From Reticulitermes speratus (Eukaryota > Arthropoda > Insecta > Blattodea > Rhinotermitidae), in the NCBI GenBank assembly GCA_021186555.1, contig JAJKFL010000013.1:32444743-32508742 (forward strand): DNA of 64,000 nt, read 5' to 3'. The translations under genes were made by a program, and so were the position numbers. The notes beneath the pieces were generated by a model that was not told where the DNA came from, did not search any database, and was given only the letters and a program-made list of their open reading frames with translations. Positions 12,012 to 22,569 of this stretch are shown piece after piece (positions within the stretch are counted from its first letter, which is position 1; each line of letters opens with the position of its first letter).

Positions 12012-13214
12012 ACTCTAACTCTGTCTTACGTGAATCACCTCAAAACAACTTGCATACATTTCTCTCAATTTGGCCAGGCCATCACTCCATCTTTCCTAGC
12101 TGCCGTGTGAAGTGCTGACAACAACAAAATGGCCGCTTTTTGTGGCCGGTGACCACACGGGTGCATGACACTACATCAATATTGCGTTATTTGTGTGGCT
12201 ACTGATGACATTAGAAAAGGAGGATTAAAGTGACACAAGGTACAATACATTATTGTACCTTGGGGCGCACCAAGCTGTGCCTGGTGACACAACTCAAGAG
12301 AAGGGTAAAGTGATGATTAAATTAATTTTGCACACTGTGCAGGTACATTTACAGGGCCTATAGCCTACTACACTAATAAATACACAACAACTGATATACT
12401 CAGAAACAGAAAGCATAATAACAGAAGAAAAGTGTATGCAATCAATATACTTTCAATAATATTTATTTAATATATTTACAAATAAAGAACAAGAAATGTG
12501 AAATATAAACTACTATGTCCAACTTAAAACAGTTCTATACATGTACTGCTATACATTGTGTGTAGCTAAAGAAGCAACTGACTCACATAAACACAGCACA
12601 GGCCTCTTGAATCTAAAACCTTGCAAAAGTATTCTATTGTGTTGCAGTGTTATTCAGTATGGCAACAACATTATAAGTATGCTTTATGTAGATAGGTACA
12701 AGCATTTCCTGAAATGACTGTGCGACATTTTTGGTTCTCTTGTCGGTGTCTATGAATAAGTTCGTGTTGTGGGATGGAACGTCACAACGAGGGAAATACT
12801 TATAACTAACTTACCTACTAACTGACTGATTGGCTGAAAATGTAAACAAACAAATAACTGCATGAATGAAGTCGTTGAGAATCTAACTGTTACTGAGTTA
12901 TTCAATAAATTCTGCGCAATTAATGGAACTCGAAGTTCCATTATTGCCAGTAGTGCACATTTTAAGTAAGACCAGTCCTATCGATACCGTTACATTCTAT
13001 CCTTTAATATTATCCTCTTATCTACACTTAGGTCCTCCCATTTGTCTCTTTAGTTCAGGATTTCGTATCAAACCTCTCTGCGGTACGTGACCCAACTTTT
13101 ATGAACCTAATAATACTTCGTTAAATTCATAATAGAATCTGTCCAGGTTCCTGTTAGTTTCTTCGTCTTAAGCACTCCATTACTGTAAAATGATAGGCCC
13201 AGTGAGTGGGAGTA
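12012..13214. other. Non-coding stretch within duplication copy B
   Basis: Counterpart of 500-1635. Nothing recognised beyond that homology. Confidence 0.55.
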
Positions 13215-14012
13215 GCTTCTACTGACTTGTCACAACCATAAAAGTATGGAAATAGGCTTTTGTCATGTCACAAATATAAGCTTATGTAAGTAAATCCTTC
13301 TGTCGTGCCCCAACAATAAAATTATAAAAATAGCTTTTCTGTTATGTCATAACCTTGAGATTATGCAAAGATCTATTTCTGTCATGTCACAACAATAAAA
13401 TTATGCAAATAGCTCTTTCTGTCGTGTCATAACCATACACTTATGCAAAAAGCTCTTTCTCTTATGTCATAAACATGAAATTATGCCAAGATCTATTTCT
13501 GTCATGTCACAACAATAAAATTATGCAAATAGCTCTTTCTGTCGTGTCATAACCATACACTTATGCAAAAAAGCTCTTTCTGTTATGTCATAACCATGAA
13601 ATTATGCAAAGATCTATTTCTTTCATGTCACAACAATAAAATTATGCAAATAGCTCTTTCTGTCGTGTCATAACCATACACTTATGCAAAAAGCTCTTTC
13701 TGTTATGTCATAACCATAAAATTATGCAACGACCTATTTCTGTCATGTCACAACCATAAAATTATGCAAATAGCTCTTTCTGTCGTGTCACAATCGTAAA
13801 CTAATGCAAATAGCTTTTTTGTTATGTTACAAACCTAAGCGTACGCAAATAGCATTTTATGTCGTTTCACAACCACAAACTTATGCAAATAGTTACTTCA
13901 GTCGTGTCACAACCACAAACTTATGCAAATAGTTACTTCAGTCGTGTCACAACCACAAACTTATGCAAATAGTTACTTCACTCGTGTCACAACCGTAAAG
14001 TTATATAAACAC
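13215..14012. repeat. 40-bp minisatellite, about 19 units (copy B), with octamer motifs
   Basis: Homologous to the array at 1636-2228 but more diverged, with 40-41-bp units of the form GTCACAACCATAAACTTATG followed by CAAATAGC. In copy B at least eight units contain ATGCAAAT, the POU-domain octamer, where copy A units mostly read ATGCAGAT. Confidence 0.9.
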
Positions 14013-14464
14013 ACTCCCACATTTATGTGTGCGGATTGACTACAAGTGGGGTCCGTCGAGGTACTGGGTTTCCAAACAAACATTTGAAAACAGGACGAGT
14101 TAAACACGAAGCAGAAGAAGATTTAAGAAGAAGGTAAAAAGAAGGAAGTACTGGGTTCATCCTTACGTTAACAAAAGAATAGAATTCGGCAATATTTTAT
14201 AGCCAGGAATCTAGAAAAGGACTTTAGAAGATTTAGATGATTTTACGCAGGAAGGCACAGGAGAGATTTAAATGTTGCACTATCTTGAATAACCAAAACC
14301 TTTCGAGGCAAACAAAATGGAACGTTCCCCAACAAGCGCTACAAGTTTAATATTTGCTTCCTCACACGTGCTTGCATAAACCAGTGAAGAATTTTAAAAT
14401 CTTGTGAGACTTTCGCCTTCCGTGACGATTTGTTTACGACTGAGCGATAGACGACGGAACATGG

Positions 14465-14650
14465 TGATTCTCATCGTATCGTATCGGTCCGTCGTGTATA
14501 TGTCGTTATCGTGTCGTCATCGTATCGTATCGGTCCGTCGTGTATATGTCGTTATCGTATCGTATCGATCCGTCGTGTATATGTCGTTATCGTGTCGTTA
14601 TCGTATCGTATCGGTCTGTCGTGTATATGTCGTTATCGTGTCGTCTTCAG
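14465..14650. repeat. CGTATCG/GTCGT tandem repeat
   Basis: About four units of roughly 45-50 bp built from ATCGTATCGTATCGGTCCGT and CGTGTATATGTCGTTATCGT. Copy A has only one to one and a half units (about 2680-2740), so the repeat expanded or contracted after duplication. Confidence 0.8.
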
Positions 14651-15378
14651 TGTGCGAGGTCCCATTTCAAACAAGGACAAGTGGTGCAATCAGCTGATTC
14701 TTGCTGATACCGCACCAAATATTGACTGACAGTTGGTGCTGAACGTGGGTTGCCAAGGTAGTATGTGGATTTGCTGCACAGTGGACCGGATATCAATTGT
14801 AGCAGGAACAGACATGAGCATTATTTGTTTAAATATTATTAATTCCGTGCAACGTAATATGCTTCTTATTATTAAAAACCAAATATTTGCACATACAAGT
14901 ATATATTAAAAAGATAATCTTAATTCCTACACATTTCGGCGGTCGACAGCCATATTTAAATAGCAACACCCTAAAACATGTTTGATTTAAAACCTGATAA
15001 AGCCAGTTTTCATGTCTATAAGTAAACGGTGCACCGTGCACGACTACCAACCCACACAGGAACAAGATCCATTATGGATTGAAATAATTGTAGATGTTCT
15101 TATGCAAGCGAAGAAATATAGCAGTCTGTCACGTACAAACATCTACAAACTGTTGTACCACATTCTGCCATATCAACAGGATTTCAATATCTGCTACGGC
15201 ATATTATGCATATTATTATAAATGTATCATAATCTAAGATTACAAAAAATCATGTATTAATATTTACGTAGCCCACTAAATTCGTAATAATTACACTACA
15301 ATTTTTAATCACACATATAATCAGCTGATGTATTCCCATTATAACAAGTAGTGGTAATGTTATGTCATCTTATTTTAC

Positions 15379-15422
<44 letters not shown>

Positions 15423-15424
15423 TA
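15379..15424. repeat. (AT)n microsatellite
   Basis: A run of alternating TA, with a second short run at 15526-15545. Both lie inside the inverted-repeat element. Confidence 0.9.
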
Positions 15425-15476
15425 TGAAAACTGTCTTAATTAGGTTTTCAATTAAAAATGTTTTAGATCTTGCTCC

Positions 15477-15506
15477 CTGAAATGGCGATCGACCGCCGAA
15501 ACGTGT
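15477..15506 (+). ncRNA. Hammerhead-like motif (short stem III)
   Basis: CTGAAAT, stem II GGCG/CGCC, then GAAAC and GTGTA. Stem I can only partly form (CTC/GAG). The decayed partner is on the minus strand at 14927-14954 (CGCCGAAATG). Confidence 0.35.
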
Positions 15507-15576
15507 ATGAGGAAGACTGTGTTGTTATTATATATATATATATTTTATGTGTAGATATTTGGTTTTTAATAATAAG

Positions 15577-16084
15577 AAACGTGAGAAAACTTTGTTTAGT
15601 TTAGGACATTGTAGATGGCCTGGCATTGAAAGCGGAATATTGCAAAAATATAACATTTAAATTACAATAATTTTACTCGATATAATTAACACGTAACTAG
15701 TTGAGAACAAAAATCTGTTTTTATTCGCAATGTATATTTCTAAACAATTATTTACTCGAAACTTTGAAATAGGAGTAACCTTATTCAGTATTCAATGGCT
15801 CAGAACTATCCTCCAGTTATTCAGGTGAATCCTGTGAATGTTTGTTTTAAACATGACCTTCATCCGCTTCAAGTTCGTAAAAACGATTCCTGAAAAGTGA
15901 GCTTTGTTCTGTCAGGAAATTCAGGCTTTCAGATGGAAAATGTTATGTCTGTTTTTGTGAAGGTCTGGTTATGTGCGAAATGATGCCGCATGAATTAGTA
16001 CTTCGTGTACATTGCTGTCATTTAGTAGCATGGATATAGACAGGCTAGGTCAGGTGCTATTTGAGATGAAGGTAACCATTTTTA
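15577..16084. other. Non-coding stretch within copy B
   Basis: The first part belongs to the block absent from copy A. From about 15830 it matches copy A near 2760-3000. No gene seen. Confidence 0.5.
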
Positions 16085-16576
16085 AGCGCGTTCGCAAAAG
16101 TTTATAAATGTGACTATTAGCTTCATCATGTCCGTCCGTCTGTTCGCATGTAACAACTCAGCTCCCACAGGACGGATTTTCATAACATTTTGTTTTAATA
16201 CTTTTCGAAAATCTGTTGAGAAGTATCAAGTATCATTAAAATATGACAAATGTAACGGCACTTTACATATAAAACCTATCTAAATTTATGATAATATCTC
16301 GCTGAATTCTTCTTTGAATGAAAAGTGTTTCAGACAATATTATAGAGAAATCAAAACACACATTTTATGTTCAATAACGTTTTCCCGAAAATTGTGCCGC
16401 TTGTGAGATAATGTGGAAATATAAGGTACAATCTGACAGGCCACAGATGATAATATAATGCTGCCCAGAGAAGATGATACTTGCATGTCGGATAACTAAG
16501 ACAACAATACAGATACACACTCGTAATATTTAATACTTATTGCTTTTCCATGGCAACAATGGTCACGCGAAGGCCC
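16085..16576 (-). mobile_element. MITE with GGCGCGTTYGC-like terminal repeats, inserted in copy B
   Basis: It matches 27403-27902 in the opposite orientation. Ends are AGCGCGTTCGC at 16085-16095 and a reverse-complement GCGAAGGCC-type end near 16576. Inner landmarks shared by the copies include CCATGGAAAAGCAATAAGTA and the phrase ATCCGTCC. Copy A of the duplication lacks it at the equivalent place near 3005, so it inserted after the duplication. It has no coding capacity, so it is non-autonomous. Confidence 0.7.
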
Positions 16577-17689
16577 CTCAATGTTACATTATACGTACAG
16601 TGTTAATCAAACATTGAGACTGGAATACCGATCAAATTGCATGCATATTCCACAGGTGTTTATTTCTACAGTCAACTGATGCCTTTGTAGCTGCTTACAA
16701 TGGCTTACATATGACAGAACGACAATAGCATGGCGGATTCCTTTAATTTACATTGGGTACTTCGTAAGTTCTATTCACGAGACTTAACATTTTCGAGGTT
16801 CTGATCGTGAAATATAGACAGAGCTTACTTCTTACGCGTGCTTATTTTTATATCACTTCTAAAAAAAACATTTAGATCATTCTAATCGAAGAAAAGGCCA
16901 GTCACCTTCAGTGAATCAAGCAATTCTGCGGAATAAATTACTTTATTGCTTTGAGACATTTTACAGGACTGCCGCCAAAATGTGATTTACTGTAAGAGGC
17001 AGTCTATTTACACTGACGATGAAATGGAAACGTGATAATTCAAGTGTTTTGAGATATTACGCTGTGTCGTTGTGTAAATACTCGTAGTTACGGACGTTTC
17101 GGAAGATCTTTGTACTTTTATCTTGAAGATCAAGCGGTTCCAGGCAATTCTTTGACTGCTTGACAGTTAAGATATATTACTACAATCTTTAGAAACATCA
17201 GAAGCTATTTTCATAACGACACAGCATTTAAAATTTTCGTCAACGCTGCTCTGAGAACTTCACATCTCGCAAGAAAAGCGTGTCTGACTTAGGCACCGCT
17301 TTTTTCTGTTAAATTATTGATATTATATTGACTCCAAAGAAGCAATAATACGTGAAGACACAAAAGCGATGTAACCTCGTGTGTTGCGTGGCTCCACTGC
17401 CGTACTGACTCCCAAGTATTATGTCACGCCTTAAATACCCTTCAGCATGCAGAATCATCTTTGGATGAATTGCATTTTCAAATCTGTCGCGACCCCATTT
17501 CCTATCTGTATTGCCGCAATAAATTTCAGTTAAGCTTTTCAGCTTAATATTACGAGGCTAAAGATGCAAGTATTGCTCAATTATATTAAGCGTGTTTACA
17601 AAGTAAATTTTTTGTTTCTTTTGTCTCTTACGTTGAGATGTCTCAGTGAAATATGAGCGGCCGTACGAAAGAAATGCCTCATATTTTTA
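16577..17689. other. Non-coding stretch within copy B
   Basis: Counterpart of about 3010-4110 in copy A. It holds the degenerate TTTCGG motif near 17095-17150. No gene seen. Confidence 0.5.
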
Positions 17690-18180
17690 TGAAAGTATAA
17701 TTAGTTATAATGAAATTTACGTATATCATTGGTAAATCCTTCACCAATTTAACATTATTTTTCCACAAAGTTTCCTCCACCACCAATACAATTTTTCCAC
17801 CTCTGCGTGAGACGCTGTATGACGGTCGCCTAAAAGTCTTTGCTGAAGCGTCGGAGCTCGTCACGCAAGCTGCGTTTGATCTCGTTTTCGTCCGCAAAAC
17901 GGCGTTCTACGGAGTGCATCCTTCAAGGGACCGAAGAGGTGGTAGTGGGAGGGTGCTAAATCGGAACTGTAGGGAGAATGAGGGAGAAAACTCCGCCAGT
18001 TATTTTAAATTTCCTCCCTTGTGTGCAGACTCGTGTAAGGTCTGTCATGCGGTAGGACTTGATGCATCTTCGTTTTGGCCGAACCTTTCGAATCCCAGAA
18101 GACACTGGTCATGACTTAACCGCAGAAGTCTGCACCGCACCTTTAGCTTGTTCTTCTCCATCCTCAGGCAGACATAATCC
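17690..18180 (-). pseudogene. Mariner-family transposase remnant (copy B)
   Basis: Second copy of the remnant at 4110-4620. The minus strand shows a frame with RRGGKIVLVVEETLWKNNVK, a decayed version of the mariner C-terminal RW.KCV...GDY region, and fragments of the AVKVMTSVFWDS region further upstream. Several stops and frame changes separate the pieces. Its presence in both copies dates the insertion to before the duplication. Confidence 0.65.
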
Positions 18181-19243
18181 AAAGGCATATAAAACCAACA
18201 CAACCAATTTACATATGCAATGTTAAAAATAAAATCTTAAAGGTAAATATTGGCAGCCATAAACATAAAAATGTGGATACTATTGACAACGTGACGTTGA
18301 AGTATTCTAGAATAAAATTGCCTGTATTGTATGTGGTTGTGTGCGAGGAAATATCTAGTATCGAAATATTTAATCCAAATGATTAAGTCCTGAAAATCGT
18401 TAATTTAACCTTTTAAAGCTTACAGGTTTTCTTCATGTACCACCAGGTTAACATTCAAGAATTTTACATTTTACCCACAATGTACTTACGTTTTTCTGTA
18501 TTTATCTCACAACAAACAGCGAATGTTTCCCTACATAACAAACTAATTTTTATAGCTGAGATAAAAAGTGTTTACTGCGCGGTGCGAACCGGGTCTTTAA
18601 ATAAAACAGTTTACGCTTCGTTTTTAAAGGGTTAAAATTGAATAACATCAAGGCACACCATAATCAGACATGGCCTTCTATAAATATTGATATTATACGC
18701 ATACAGAGACTTTGTTCTTATCTCTAAACATTCCTAAGTCGAGGATCGCCTGTGTAATTGTGATGCTACAAAATGCCTTGTGTTTTAAATATAATATATT
18801 GGCTTTTTCACTTTTGTTTTGAAAGTTGTCTATCCTACACTTCAATTTATTCCCGCTGCAGAAGACGCTTGGTCTGCGTAATGGCATAGTAAACGCCGCG
18901 ATAGAATCACTGCCCTGGCCGGTATTCGAACTTTCCTAGTCCAGTAACTAAGGCAGTCAGTTTACTGACTCAGCTATCATTAAATAAAAATATGCTATCT
19001 AATATTTTACTAAGATTTCAAATTTCTGTTCCAAAAGCGAGTTGAGAAATATATTATATCTTGAAAGAAATATTCGTAAGCGGATTCTTATTAGTGCGTT
19101 AGCAGTAATTAAAACCTTGGACTCATCCGAGTGAATCTGGTAATATTTTTTCAAATTATGCACAATGCAGAAGATAAGAAAGGGGGTCATGTAGGGGCAC
19201 TAAATGCAACAACTGCAACGGCACAGCGGGACCCTCAATAGGA
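18181..19243. other. Upstream region of chitin-binding copy B
   Basis: Counterpart of 4625-5669. It includes the decayed tRNA-like SINE fragment near 18903-18975 (minus strand, B-box-like GTTCGAATACCGGCC). No gene seen. Confidence 0.5.
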
Positions 19244-19250
19244 TATAAAG
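19244..19250 (+). promoter_or_regulatory. TATA box of chitin-binding gene copy B
   Basis: TATAAAG, 28 nt upstream of the A of an initiator-like GCAGTG (A at 19272). The surrounding 150 bp are almost identical to copy A, so both promoters probably have the same specificity. Confidence 0.6.
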
Positions 19251-19639
19251 CTGGAAGATCCTGGAGATGGCAGTGTTAGCAATGGAGGCACACAAGACTG
19301 GAAGATTCATCACTGCGGTGATTGCACTGGTTATTGCATTTGTGGCGGTAAGGTAACGTTTATTTTAGATAGAGTTAGACTGGAAAATTGCGACATTTTG
19401 CACCTGCATTTTAGATGTTTTTCAGGAACCAAAACAAGAGCGTCTTATAGGCAGACCACATCCGGCCCTTCATCTGCCCGTCTTTCCGTCTGTGACGTAC
19501 CATCAGCGACTAAAATCTTTGTAGGAATTGTTTACGAGAATATGTTTCGCGAACATAGGTTTCATGAAAATCGTTCTGTTACTATCATATTTCTATCATG
19601 TTACTTGAATTTTGGACGTCTCTGCGTGTGTTGTGGCAA

Positions 19640-19790
19640 ATATGCCTAATGATTTCGGAGGAACGTACTGCTTCCATCTTCAAACCGTTTCTACCTTGAT
19701 TATGGAGGCAATAGATTTCTTCCAAGTGTTAGCGCCTATGTACCAGACTACACGGCATCAAATACAGAAGGCCGTAAAGGTCATACTGCC
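19640..19790 (-). mobile_element. Dispersed repeat fragment (GACGCCGTGTAGT family)
   Basis: The minus strand carries the phrase TGCCGTGTAGTCTGGTACAT, matching 33318-33360, 42428-42450, 45675-45715, 49228-49250 and, inverted, about 59223-59237. The family is common in insects, often giving spurious peptides with 'FWDVTPC', but I cannot name it. It lies in intron 1 of copy B. Confidence 0.5.
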
Positions 19791-19808
19791 GTCAGCACCT
19801 CAGCATCG

Positions 19809-20052
19809 TTTAGTCGCCGGCCTCTCACCGCGGAGGTCCGGGTTCGATGCCAGGTCAGTCCATGTGAGATTTGTGGTGGACAAATACTTCGGTTTTCCCC
19901 CGTCAATTTCATTCCACCATTGCTCCATTACTTGTAAAAATGAAAAAAACTGATCATATTCTCTTCATCTTCATCATCGGGTTGCACAATAAGTCATAAG
20001 GCTGCAGTGCGTCCGTAGCTTCTGCTGCGGGGCCCTTCTCCACAAAAAGAAT
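19809..20052 (+). mobile_element. SINE family A, 5'-truncated, in intron 1 of copy B
   Basis: Starts inside the head (TTAGTCGCCGGCCTCTCACC), keeps the B box (GGGTTCGATGCC) and has the full tail with GCTGCGGGGCCCTTCTCCAC. It is absent from intron 1 of copy A. Confidence 0.8.
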
Positions 20053-21128
20053 CCTCAGTATCGCATTCTTTGTCACATGTAACACGTTATATGTATATAT
20101 GTATGTATTTATGAATGTAATAAGTATTTATTCTGCATTTAGGTGTGGGCTGAGGTCGAAGAAGATTTCTACCCTTCAGCGGTGCCATTCATCAACACCG
20201 CACTGTATTATAATGGAGTAGACGACAATTGCAATGGTGCTACACCGACGTGCTACAATTGCACTACTGCACCATTATGCGTCACTCTATGCAAACAAAG
20301 TAAGCTACAGCTTCGGCCCCTACAACTGCGCTGATTCTGATGCCAGCAAGCCGTACTGCAACGCTGGTGTATGCAGTGACACGCCTAGCCTTAACTGCTC
20401 AGAACAAATGCCAAAGACTTTCGAATGCACAGCAGCAGGAGTCTTCCCTGACCCTAACGACTGCCAAAAGTTCCACGTGTGTGACACAAACCAAACTGAT
20501 ACAACTTAATATTTGCTCCAAGAACTATGTGTACAGCCATGCGAAGCAGGCTTGTGCTCGCAAGAACGCCACCACTGACTGTGCTGTCATCAAATGCAAG
20601 AACACGACAGTGTTAGAGTACGTCTTATACCCTAAGGACGCCAATGTTTACGGCCTGTGCGTGCGCGGTAAGGCAACAGTGTTCAGATGTGGTGATAGAG
20701 AGGAATTTGACACCAGCACATCAATATGCAAATTTGCCTGTAAGCAGGAAGGTCTGTTTCCAGTAGACAACTGTAGAAAATACAACGAATGTGTATTCGT
20801 CTTTAACAATAGATATAATCTTCTGGAATGGGAGTGTCCCGTGGGCACAAGATACAATGCTACAAGACAAGCCTGTGGAGAGGGACCTTGCCAGTGACGG
20901 GAAGGCCCTAAAGCCTGTAGTTCATAACAGGAATTGGTAAAATGATAGGCCTTCAAGCAGATTTGCTTGTAGGCCATTGATACATGTTATGTAGTCGTAC
21001 TTCCTAATGCCGACTCAGGAGGTGTTTCAGTGTATTGATCTTTACTAATTCTGGATGTTCCCTAGATTGGTAACACTGATACGTATTTAGTTATAATCAT
21101 TCTGTGTATCAATGGCTTGACGGAATTA

Positions 21129-21134
21129 AATAAA
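21129..21134 (+). terminator. Polyadenylation signal, chitin-binding copy B
   Basis: AATAAA about 230 nt after the stop at 20897, in the sequence GGAATTAAATAAAGACC. Confidence 0.6.
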
Positions 21135-21179
21135 GACCTATCATTGTTATTACTTGTTATTCACACAAGGGCCTTCACC

Positions 21180-22179
21180 TTCTATCTCACCTACCAACCG
21201 ATATATGTGTATACAGAATGGTCTCAATAAAGTTGTATTATTCAACGAGTAACTGAAGCTATTTCCCCTACTTTCACCTAGCGCAGGGATTAACAATGAG
21301 TGCATTTATACTTCTGCTCCGCAGATATGCCTTCCTGTCAAGCACAGCAACAACTTTACACACACTACCTTAGTTAATGTAAATTACAACATATTTACAT
21401 TGTGATTTACCAGGTAACCTGTTATCATGCTATACATACGTTTTACCGGTTGATTTAATTATCGGATCTGTAGAAGTCTTTCGGATTTCTTCGAAGATAG
21501 CCGAAGCACGTTCCGACGGCTGTCCTCGTGCCTACGTTGGACTTGTTACGTAACAGTTAGCTCTTCCACGACAAAACGAAACCGAAACTGAAGCGAAAAA
21601 CATTGTAGGCCTACTGCCAGAATTCCGGCCGGTTCATTAAGTTTCCTTTCTATGTGGTTTATGCTAATGTGTATCGGGTCGACAGAACATGTCACGTTTC
21701 CCTGAATGTTAAAGAGACGTACTTTAGGTATAAAATTGTCTTGGAGAAGTTTAAACAGCTTCTTATAACGATGCTTCATCAACGTGAATTGTTTAATTTC
21801 GATGCAATTCAGGGAATAACATTTTTGTAACATATTACATGGTCGCTTAAATTCGGTTTTTTTCGGCTGGTCTTAAATTCTCACAGCCGAGTTAATAAAA
21901 CCTTTGCAGTGCACATTCTAAACTGTCTAAATGTCACCAGATGTATTAAGTTGTTCATTACTCTGCTTGAGGGTCATAAGGAAAGTGAAAAAATATATTT
22001 CATCTGTTTTCTTTTTACGAGAAACTAAAGTTTTGATTTCTATTCTAAACTTTATTTGCAAGAAGTATACTAGAAAATTAACTGTGCATTTCTTTAAGTG
22101 AATATTAGAGTAAAAAAACTAATTATTATTCCTTACTTTGTGCAGGTGGCAATATAGGCCGTTTAGACAGAGAGTTCTT
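21180..22179. other. Intergenic stretch, nothing recognised
   Basis: No gene or element recognised. A 95-codon minus-strand frame at 21546-21833 has no recognisable motif. The left part of this stretch is the likely end of the ankyrin gene's transcript region (see 22051). Confidence 0.5.
22051..22056 (-). terminator. Candidate polyadenylation signal, ankyrin gene
   Basis: AATAAA on the minus strand, about 515 nt beyond the ankyrin stop codon. The 3' UTR would then contain the SINE at 22180-22430. Confidence 0.35.
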
Positions 22180-22430
22180 TTTAAGGCGCAACAGCCCCTA
22201 GTGCACCAGGGCCTTCTTATTGTCGAGGCTTCACGATGACACTTAGACACACCACACTCGGTAGGACTCCTCTGGACAAGTGATCAGCCCGACGCAGAGA
22301 CCTCTACCTGACAACACACAACACTCCCAAGAGACAGACATTCATGCTCCTGGCGGGATTCGAAACCAAAAAGCAAGCGAGAGGCCGCAGACCCACACCT
22401 TAGATCACGCGGTCACTGGTATCAGCACTA
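22180..22430 (-). mobile_element. SINE-like element, tRNA-derived, other family
   Basis: On the minus strand a tRNA-like start (GACCGCGTGATCTAAGGTGT) is followed by a B box TTGGTTTCGAATCCCGCC, then a roughly 180-bp body. It differs from families A-D here. It lies about 140-390 nt downstream of the ankyrin stop. Confidence 0.5.
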
Positions 22431-22569
22431 TCTAGAATAACAATGCCTTACAACGGAGTAACTTTTCATAAACAATGCATAATTCGATAGCGGAAAGATT
22501 GGTCACAAGCAGTTTTACCTATCTGTACAGACAACAAATTGCTGGTAGGTTGCACCGTCACCGCTCCCA

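Larger units (their letters stand above)
14864..15576. mobile_element. Inverted-repeat element with ribozyme-like arms
   Basis: The left arm (about 14864-14954) is the reverse complement of the right arm (about 15477-15576), sharing for example ATATTTGGTTTTTAATAATA. Each arm ends in a CGCCGAAA motif. The element lies in a block of about 1.2 kb absent from copy A of the duplication, so it arrived after duplication (or was lost from copy A). The interior holds (AT)n but no gene. Confidence 0.6.
11454..19600 (+). repeat. Segmental duplication, copy B
   Basis: Matches 1-5990 in the same order, as described for copy A. It differs by an insertion of about 1.2 kb (14650-15830) containing a ribozyme-like inverted repeat, an insertion of a MITE (16085-16576), and a longer, more diverged minisatellite. 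The left end coincides with the start of SINE A at 11454 only because the window cuts copy A there. The true boundary could lie further left. Confidence 0.85.
19282..20897 (+). pseudogene. Chitin-binding (peritrophin-A type) gene, copy B, frame-shifted
   Basis: Exon 1 (19282-19347, donor GTAAGG) encodes the same signal peptide as copy A. Exon 2 runs from 20143 (after CTGCATTTAG) to the stop at 20897. Homology to copy A continues through three successive reading frames: 20143 to about 20285 (CYNCTTAPLC), about 20290 to 20505 (NCADSDASKPYC, FPDPNDCQKFHVC), then about 20508 to 20897 (NYVYSHAKQACARK, LEYVLYPKDANVYGLCVRG, DNCRKYNEC). Each shift fits one extra base, the second probably an extra T in ACTTAAT. 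All CBM14 cysteines remain, including one that copy A lacks in its third domain, and a polyadenylation signal is intact. It is either a young pseudogene or a working gene with two assembly or consensus errors. Exon 2 protein is only about two-thirds identical to copy A. Confidence 0.75.
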
